From the NCBI GenBank assembly GCA_003158365.1, contig PMIW01000083.1:8309-18396 (forward strand): a stretch of DNA of 10,088 nucleotides, in the 5' to 3' direction. The notes beneath the pieces are model-generated. The model was given only the letters and a program-made list of their open reading frames with translations. It ran no database searches and was not told where the DNA came from. Shown piece after piece: positions 5,953 to 10,088 of this stretch (the stretch's first letter is position 1; the number at the start of each line of letters is the position of its first letter). The stretch is from Ignavibacteriota bacterium. Its GTDB lineage: Bacteria; Bacteroidota; Ignavibacteria; Tepidaquicellales; Tepidaquicellaceae. The position numbers and the translations under genes were made by a program.

Positions 5953-8058
5953 ATGTCTAATAATTTTGACGGTTTTTTTTATCCAAAGTCGATTGCAATT
6001 ATTGGTGCTTCTTCGAAGGAAAAAACTCTCGGCTGGGAGCTGATGAAAAATCTATTAAATTTCGGATATAACGGAAAAATTTTTCCTGTTAATCCAAAAG
6101 CTGATTCGATTCATAATGTAAAAGCTTATTCATCACTAACATATATAGAAGAAAAAGTTGATCTGGTAATAATAATGGTTTCTAAAAAATACGTACTTGA
6201 TTCAATTGAAGATTGCAAAAGGAGAAATGTAAAGAATATTATTGTTATTACTGCCGGATTCAAGGAAGTCGGGGATGAAGGCGTTGAAATGGAGAAGCTG
6301 TTGATGGAAAAGATACGTAATAACAATATGCGCATGGTAGGTCCGAATTGCATGGGAATAATTAATACGAAAACGAATGTAATGTTGAACGGGACATTTA
6401 TTCAGGGTGAGCCGAATCCCGGAGGAATCGGATTCATATCCCAAAGCGGAGCACTGGGTGCTGCAGTTCTTAAAATATTAAAATTGAGGGATATCGGCTT
6501 TGCACAATTTTTAAGCATAGGAAATAAAGCAGATGTGAATGAAAATGATTTGCTGGAATACTGGCGGGACAACGAAGATGTAAAAGTAATAACACTTTAT
6601 CTGGAGAGTTTCGGAGAGGCAAGAAAATTCATGGAAATTGCAAAAACTATTACAAGGAACAAACCTGTAATAGCAATCAAAGCTGCAAGAACTGCTGCAG
6701 GAATGAAAGCAGCTTCTTCTCATACAGGAGCGCTGGCTTCAGCAGATACAATTGTCGATGCGATTTTCGAGCAAAGCGGTGTAATTCGGGTAACGACAGT
6801 AGATGAACTATTTGACCTTGCTAAATCATTTGACAGGACAATCTTACCTTCAGGTAAAAGAGTGGGAATATTAACCAATGCAGGAGGTCCCGCAATCCTG
6901 ACAGTTGACGAAGCTCAAAATTCAGGGCTTGACATTCCCGAACTATCCGAAGCGACGCAAAACAAATTAAAGGAAATTTGTGTTCCGGAAGCGGCATTTC
7001 ACAATCCTGTAGATGTTCTACCGCCTGCAACGGCTGAAGTATACGGGCAAGCAACAGAAATATTGTTAGAGGATGAAAATATAGATGCAGGAATAATTAT
7101 TCTCGGTCCTCCATTGATGCACGATACATTCGAAATCGGAAAAGCGATTTGTGATGAAGCAATGAAATCCGGTAAATGCGCAGCAATTGTATTAATGTCA
7201 CAAGATGATATTATACCCAGACTGGCAGAGGCAGTTCCCTTACATCCTCCGATTTTTAATAACTGCGAAGCAGCGGCAAAGGCAATAGGGCAGATGTATA
7301 AATATAAATTATTCAAAGAGAAACCAGAAGGGAAATATAAGATAATTAATGGTGATAAAAAAATCGTTAATGAAATAATTAAGAAATATGAAAACAAGGA
7401 AACATATCTGGATTTTGATGATGTAGTTAAAATACTGAAAGCTTATAATCTTCCGATTGTGGAGTCTTTTTTTGCAAAGAATGTTCAGGAATCTGTTGAT
7501 ATAGCTGATAAAATCGGATATCCTATTGTAATTAAAGTCGCAGGAAAAAAGCTGGTACATAAATCCGATGTAGGCGGAGTAGTTGTCGATATAAAAAATC
7601 TCGAAGAGCTTATTCAGGCTGAGAACAAAGTTATAGCAGGTTTGAAGGAAAAAGGAATTGATAATCAGCTCGAAGGATTTACGCTTCAGCCTTTTATTAA
7701 AGGAGGAACCGAGACAATACTCGGGGTAATGAAAGATTCTAAAGCGGGTCATATTATTGCATTCGGCATGGGTGGGATTATGGTGGAAGTGATGAAGGAT
7801 GTGAAATTTAAATTACTTCCTATAAATGATTTTGAAGCTGAAGAACTAATTAAATCTGTGAATGCATATAAGATATTGAAAGGAGTACGGGGAAATCCTC
7901 CAGTTGATATTGAATTTGTTAAGGACAATATATTGAGATTGTCGCAGCTTGTTTCCGACTTCCCCGAAATAGTTGAACTTGATTTGAACCCGTTTGTGTT
8001 TTCGCATTTAAACGACAGGTGTAAAATCCTTGATGCAAGGATAAAAATAAAATTTTAA
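5953..8058 (+). CDS. NDP(ADP)-forming acyl-CoA synthetase, single-chain alpha-beta type
   Basis: 701 residues, the usual length of single-chain acetate-CoA ligase (ADP-forming). Order: CoA-binding domain (about 1-130; IIGAS at 17-21, FPVNPK at 44-49); ligase domains (about 130-450; GPNCMG, ISQSGAL, SSHTG with H257, TNAGGP, NPVDVLPP); ATP-grasp domain (about 480-700; HKSDVGGV from H536, FGMGG, ELDLNPF). Both histidines expected to carry phosphate are present, so it should be catalytically competent. The enzyme works both ways, making ATP from acyl-CoA or activating an acid. Acetate, propionate or branched-chain acids are all possible. It is clearly a paralogue of the N-terminal 700 residues of the 903-residue fusion, with motifs at nearly identical positions, but has no GNAT domain. 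The queD-like gene starts 4 nt after its stop. The ATG at 5953 fits the family start; a longer overlapping frame upstream is not coding. Confidence 0.94.
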   Translation: MSNNFDGFFYPKSIAIIGASSKEKTLGWELMKNLLNFGYNGKIFPVNPKADSIHNVKAYSSLTYIEEKVDLVIIMVSKKYVLDSIEDCKRRNVKNIIVITAGFKEVGDEGVEMEKLLMEKIRNNNMRMVGPNCMGIINTKTNVMLNGTFIQGEPNPGGIGFISQSGALGAAVLKILKLRDIGFAQFLSIGNKADVNENDLLEYWRDNEDVKVITLYLESFGEARKFMEIAKTITRNKPVIAIKAARTAAGMKAASSHTGALASADTIVDAIFEQSGVIRVTTVDELFDLAKSFDRTILPSGKRVGILTNAGGPAILTVDEAQNSGLDIPELSEATQNKLKEICVPEAAFHNPVDVLPPATAEVYGQATEILLEDENIDAGIIILGPPLMHDTFEIGKAICDEAMKSGKCAAIVLMSQDDIIPRLAEAVPLHPPIFNNCEAAAKAIGQMYKYKLFKEKPEGKYKIINGDKKIVNEIIKKYENKETYLDFDDVVKILKAYNLPIVESFFAKNVQESVDIADKIGYPIVIKVAGKKLVHKSDVGGVVVDIKNLEELIQAENKVIAGLKEKGIDNQLEGFTLQPFIKGGTETILGVMKDSKAGHIIAFGMGGIMVEVMKDVKFKLLPINDFEAEELIKSVNAYKILKGVRGNPPVDIEFVKDNILRLSQLVSDFPEIVELDLNPFVFSHLNDRCKILDARIKIKF

Positions 8059-8062
8059 TTAT

Positions 8063-8488
8063 ATGAAAATAGCAAAAGAATTCAGATGGGAGATGGGGCA
8101 CCGTCTACCGTTGCATAAAGGATTATGCAATAATTTTCACGGGCATTCGTACAAAATGGTTGTAGAGGTAGAAGGGGAGCCTGAAAAAAGCGGAATGGTT
8201 ATTGATTTTTATGATCTTGGAAAAATAATTAATCCGATTATAGCAAAATACGATCACGCATTCCTTTGCTGGGATGGTGATAAGGTAGTAAAGAATTTTC
8301 TTGTAAAAAATAAAATGAAGTATGTCATAGCAAAATACCATTCTACCGTAGAAAATATTTGCGAAGATTTTTTATACCAGATATCAGCAAAGTTAAAAGT
8401 AAAACGCTTTAAAAATATTTCAAAGGTTACAGTTAAAATTCAGGAAACACCGAATTCGTACGCAGAAAAAGAAATGGAATTAAGATAA
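8063..8488 (+). CDS. queD: 6-carboxytetrahydropterin synthase / 6-pyruvoyltetrahydropterin synthase family (QueD-like)
   Basis: A 141-residue, full-length member of the PTPS/QueD fold. Zinc ligands H13 (MGHRL), H26 and H28 (FHGHSY) are visible. The nucleophile C22 sits in the CxxxHGH spacing found in QueD, not the glutamate variant of the folate-type PTPS-III. D49 (MVIDF), D64-H65 (YDHAFL), STVENIC (94-100) and E128 (QETPNSY) complete the active-site set. QueD converts dihydroneopterin triphosphate to 6-carboxytetrahydropterin, the second step toward 7-cyano-7-deazaguanine and queuosine; a biopterin role is possible too. No queC, queE or folE lies in this window. It starts 4 nt after the acyl-CoA synthetase stop with no Shine-Dalgarno motif, so it is probably read by coupling or re-initiation. 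It converges with the M23 peptidase gene 7 nt away. Family firm, exact substrate inferred. Confidence 0.88.
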   Translation: MKIAKEFRWEMGHRLPLHKGLCNNFHGHSYKMVVEVEGEPEKSGMVIDFYDLGKIINPIIAKYDHAFLCWDGDKVVKNFLVKNKMKYVIAKYHSTVENICEDFLYQISAKLKVKRFKNISKVTVKIQETPNSYAEKEMELR

Positions 8489-8510
8489 ACGGAATTTATT
8501 TTAATTTTCC
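8476..8510. terminator. A/T-rich stem-loop across a convergent junction, candidate bidirectional terminator
   Basis: The 5' arm GGAATTAAGATAAA (8476-8489) pairs with TTTATTTTAATTTTCC (8495-8510) around the 5-nt loop CGGAA. The stem has 14 pairs, one of them G-U, with a 2-nt TT bulge before the outer GGAA/TTCC. It contains both stop codons (8486-8488 and, on the minus strand, 8498-8496). The 3' arm is itself T-rich in the plus direction. The layout copies the stem at the other convergent junction (4822-4860). Part of the pairing is expected by chance in A/T-rich DNA. Function inferred. Confidence 0.45.
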
Positions 8511-9221
8511 CATACGCTTAAAGTCATTAATCAACGGTTCAGGCATAGGATATCCGTCTTCCATATACAACAAAGCGATATGCAGATGAGTTGTTCCATC
8601 AGGCAGAATAGCCATTCGACCTGTTCTTCCGACTTCACCTATTTTATCCCCTGCTTTGATAATATCTCCGGGTTTTTTACATACAGAATTCAGATGAGAA
8701 TAATAAAATAATTTTTTATTTGTAACATCGTATATCCTTATGTATTTGCCTGCTCTTAAAATTGAACCCATTTCCCACGATGTATCTGTTGCAACAACAA
8801 TCCCACCCGACATGCTTACAACATCCACCGGTTTACCGGTTATATCATCCAGGCAGTCTTTATTTGTGTCCACAATAAAAATATCGCTAGCAGGGTGATT
8901 CCATGACCTGTTTCCGTCGAAATAGTCATAAGAATCATCATTATAGTCATTTCCGTTTTTATAGAATACAAAAGAAGAGTAATTCTTTAACGGGAAAACC
9001 CAATCTTCTCTTTTGACGCCTTTGCCTTTATTAGAATAAAAATATTTCGCAGATTCGATTTCGTATTTATCTAAAAGTTGAATCGCAAAATTTTTATCTG
9101 TTTTATTCAAAGAGATTTTCTTATCCAGCAAATCCCATTTGTCGAAAACGCTTAAGCTGTCAGCAAAGGCGAAGTTTAATACAGCCGAATAAATTAATAT
9201 TATGATGAAAAAATATTTCAA
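8496..9221 (-). CDS. Exported M23-family metallopeptidase
   Basis: 241 residues. A signal peptide (1-20, hydrophobic core FFIIILIYSAVLNFAF, likely cleavage after AFA20) directs export. The LytM-type domain occupies about 75-230. Zinc ligands H109 and D113 (NHPASD) and H214 (THLHIAL), with catalytic H176 (YYSHLN) and H212, are all present, so it should be an active endopeptidase, most likely cutting peptidoglycan cross-links. The segment HLNSVCKKPGDIIKAGDKIGEVGRTGR is classical for M23. Between the first and second zinc motifs lies DTNKDCLDD (118-126), an acidic loop resembling a calcium-binding loop. The region before the domain (21-75) is short, with no SH3, LysM or long coiled coil. Its ATG overlaps the rhodanese stop (ATGA at 9221-9218), so translation is probably coupled. 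It is last in the aconitase cluster. Confidence 0.93.
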   Translation of the reverse strand: MKYFFIIILIYSAVLNFAFADSLSVFDKWDLLDKKISLNKTDKNFAIQLLDKYEIESAKYFYSNKGKGVKREDWVFPLKNYSSFVFYKNGNDYNDDSYDYFDGNRSWNHPASDIFIVDTNKDCLDDITGKPVDVVSMSGGIVVATDTSWEMGSILRAGKYIRIYDVTNKKLFYYSHLNSVCKKPGDIIKAGDKIGEVGRTGRMAILPDGTTHLHIALLYMEDGYPMPEPLINDFKRMGKLK

Positions 9222-9562
9222 TTTTGCAAGACTTCTTTACCTGCATTGACCCAGGAAATTATGCCGCCGGTCAGGTTTAATACGTTTTTAAATCCCCATT
9301 TTGATAAAAAATCGCAGGCAGTTTTACTTCTGTTTCCGCTGTTGCAGTATATTAAATAATTTTCTTCTTTATCGAGTTTTTCTATCACCTTTTTAAAGTC
9401 AGGCGAATATATATCCACAAGAATAGAGTTTTCAATTCTTGCACTTCGATTCTCAGCTTTAGTACGTACATCTATGATTTTGTATCCCTCTTCTAAAAGT
9501 CTTTCGAATTCGTCAGCGTCAATTGATTTTATATTTTCAAAATTAAAAATATTAGATGGCAT
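9218..9562 (-). CDS. Single-domain rhodanese-like sulfurtransferase
   Basis: 114 residues, one rhodanese domain. Typical landmarks are DADEFERLLEEGYKIIDVRTKAE (16-37, with the DVR signature), the active-site loop YCNSGNRS with C73 and R78 (CxxGxR), and LTGGIISW (97-104). The catalytic cysteine is intact, so it should carry persulfide sulfur, as in GlpE-type proteins. The donor and acceptor cannot be told. It has no signal peptide and is cytosolic. It lies 6 nt after the aconitase stop and overlaps the M23 peptidase start by 4 nt, so it is in the middle of a three-gene operon. One possible link to aconitase is iron-sulfur or sulfide metabolism, but the M23 neighbour gives no support for a shared pathway. 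Confidence 0.93.
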   Translation of the reverse strand: MPSNIFNFENIKSIDADEFERLLEEGYKIIDVRTKAENRSARIENSILVDIYSPDFKKVIEKLDKEENYLIYCNSGNRSKTACDFLSKWGFKNVLNLTGGIISWVNAGKEVLQN

Positions 9563-9568
9563 TAAAAA

Positions 9569-10088
9569 TTATTTTTGTTTTGCAATTAGATTCAATGCTG
9601 AACCTGCTTTGAACCATCCGATCTGCTGTTCATTAAAAGTATGATTCAGCATGATATCGTCTTTTGTTCCGCCGGAATGAATTGCAGTAAGTTTTAATTG
9701 TTTATTGGGAGCTAAATTAATTACATCCAGTTCAAATTTATCATCTTCTTTTATTTTATCATAGTCTGCAGGATTGGAAAAAGTAAGCGGCAGCATTCCT
9801 TGTTTCTTCAGGTTCGTTTCGTGAATACGTGCAAATGATTTAACAATAATTGCTTTACCTCCAAGGTATCTAGGTTCCATAGCTGCGTGTTCGCGCGAAG
9901 AACCTTCACCATAGTTATCTTCTCCAATAACCAGCCATCCGATTTTATTAGCTTTATAATCCCGTGCAACTTTCGGGACTTCATCATAATTTCCTGTTAA
10001 TTTATTTTTTACTGAATTCATTTTATCGTTAAAAGAATTTACCGCGCCAATGAACATATTATTTGAAATATTATCAAGATGTCCTCTG
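9569..10088 (-). CDS. acn: Aconitate hydratase, mitochondrial type, partial at N-terminus
   Basis: The frame is open through the right edge. Upstream of the internal Met at 10057 it continues as RGHLDNISNN, the conserved aconitase stretch that holds an active-site arginine, so the true start lies outside the window. About 173 C-terminal residues are present, covering part of the linker and the swivelling domain 4. IGEDNYGEGSSREHAAMEP is the domain-4 signature with the catalytic Ser and Arg of SSRE. Also present are FARIHETNLKKQGMLPLTF, NHTFNEQQIGWFKAGSALN and the end QK. The wording matches mitochondrial aconitase more closely than E. coli AcnA or AcnB, as seen in FCB-group bacteria. The enzyme interconverts citrate and isocitrate using a [4Fe-4S] cluster; the cluster cysteines lie outside the window. 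It is first in the visible aconitase-rhodanese-M23 cluster. Confidence 0.95.
   Translation of the reverse strand, partial: RGHLDNISNNMFIGAVNSFNDKMNSVKNKLTGNYDEVPKVARDYKANKIGWLVIGEDNYGEGSSREHAAMEPRYLGGKAIIVKSFARIHETNLKKQGMLPLTFSNPADYDKIKEDDKFELDVINLAPNKQLKLTAIHSGGTKDDIMLNHTFNEQQIGWFKAGSALNLIAKQK

Noticed and set aside
5855..6043. 62-residue open frame on the plus strand starting upstream of the second synthetase
   Set aside because: It overlaps the true gene in another frame and covers the promoter-like DNA; the hydrophobic translation comes from A/T-rich leader sequence.
7309..7752. 147-residue open frame on the minus strand inside the second synthetase
   Set aside because: Antisense to the linker and start of the ATP-grasp domain; its Phe/Ile/Tyr-rich make-up is what A/T-rich antisense gives, not real membrane segments.
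10055..10057. Internal Met at 10057 as the start of the aconitase-like gene
   Set aside because: The frame stays open upstream and encodes RGHLDNISNN, a conserved aconitase stretch, so this is a gene cut by the window edge, not a short stand-alone protein.

Overview
The window is AT-rich, densely packed chromosomal DNA. It probably comes from the Bacteroidota / Chlorobiota / Ignavibacteriota (FCB) assemblage. Three signs point there: most starts lack a Shine-Dalgarno motif and sit behind A/T-rich leaders; two leaders carry an exact copy of the Bacteroidota -7 promoter element TAnnTTTG; and the gene set fits (mitochondrial-type aconitase, DUF2007 protein, exported M23 peptidase, fused acyl-CoA synthetase/GNAT). 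This placement is an inference from style and content, not from a marker gene. No mobile element, phage, CRISPR, tRNA or rRNA gene was seen, and no gap exceeds 300 bases.

Layout. (1) 1-1884, minus strand: DUF2007 protein, then exonuclease III (xth), then a zinc-free quinone-oxidoreductase-type dehydrogenase cut by the left edge; gaps of 24 and 13 nt suggest one operon. (2) 1885-2134: divergent intergenic region with promoter candidates and a small cluster of inverted repeats. (3) 2135-4846, plus strand: a 903-residue fusion of NDP(ADP)-forming acyl-CoA synthetase and GNAT acetyltransferase, of the Pat/PatZ architecture but keeping the phosphorylatable histidine. (4) 4848-5784, minus strand: an exported nitroreductase and a small acidic conserved hypothetical protein. 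(5) 5953-8488, plus strand: a second, stand-alone NDP-forming acyl-CoA synthetase (701 residues), then 4 nt later a QueD/PTPS-family enzyme. (6) 8496-10088, minus strand: aconitase (cut by the right edge), rhodanese, and exported M23 peptidase, with a 6-nt gap and then an ATGA overlap.

Working together. The two acyl-CoA synthetases and aconitase belong to acyl-CoA and TCA-cycle metabolism. The synthetases should interconvert acyl-CoA + ADP + Pi with free acid + ATP; the fusion could couple acyl-CoA level to protein acylation. The other genes (DNA repair, pterin/7-deazaguanine, sulfur transfer, envelope peptidase) look like ordinary housekeeping.

The points most worth following are the paired synthetases with intact catalytic histidines, one fused to a GNAT domain, and two similarly built stem-loops that straddle both convergent gene junctions, where the stop codons are only 1 and 7 nt apart. 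I found no convincing new defence or mobile system.
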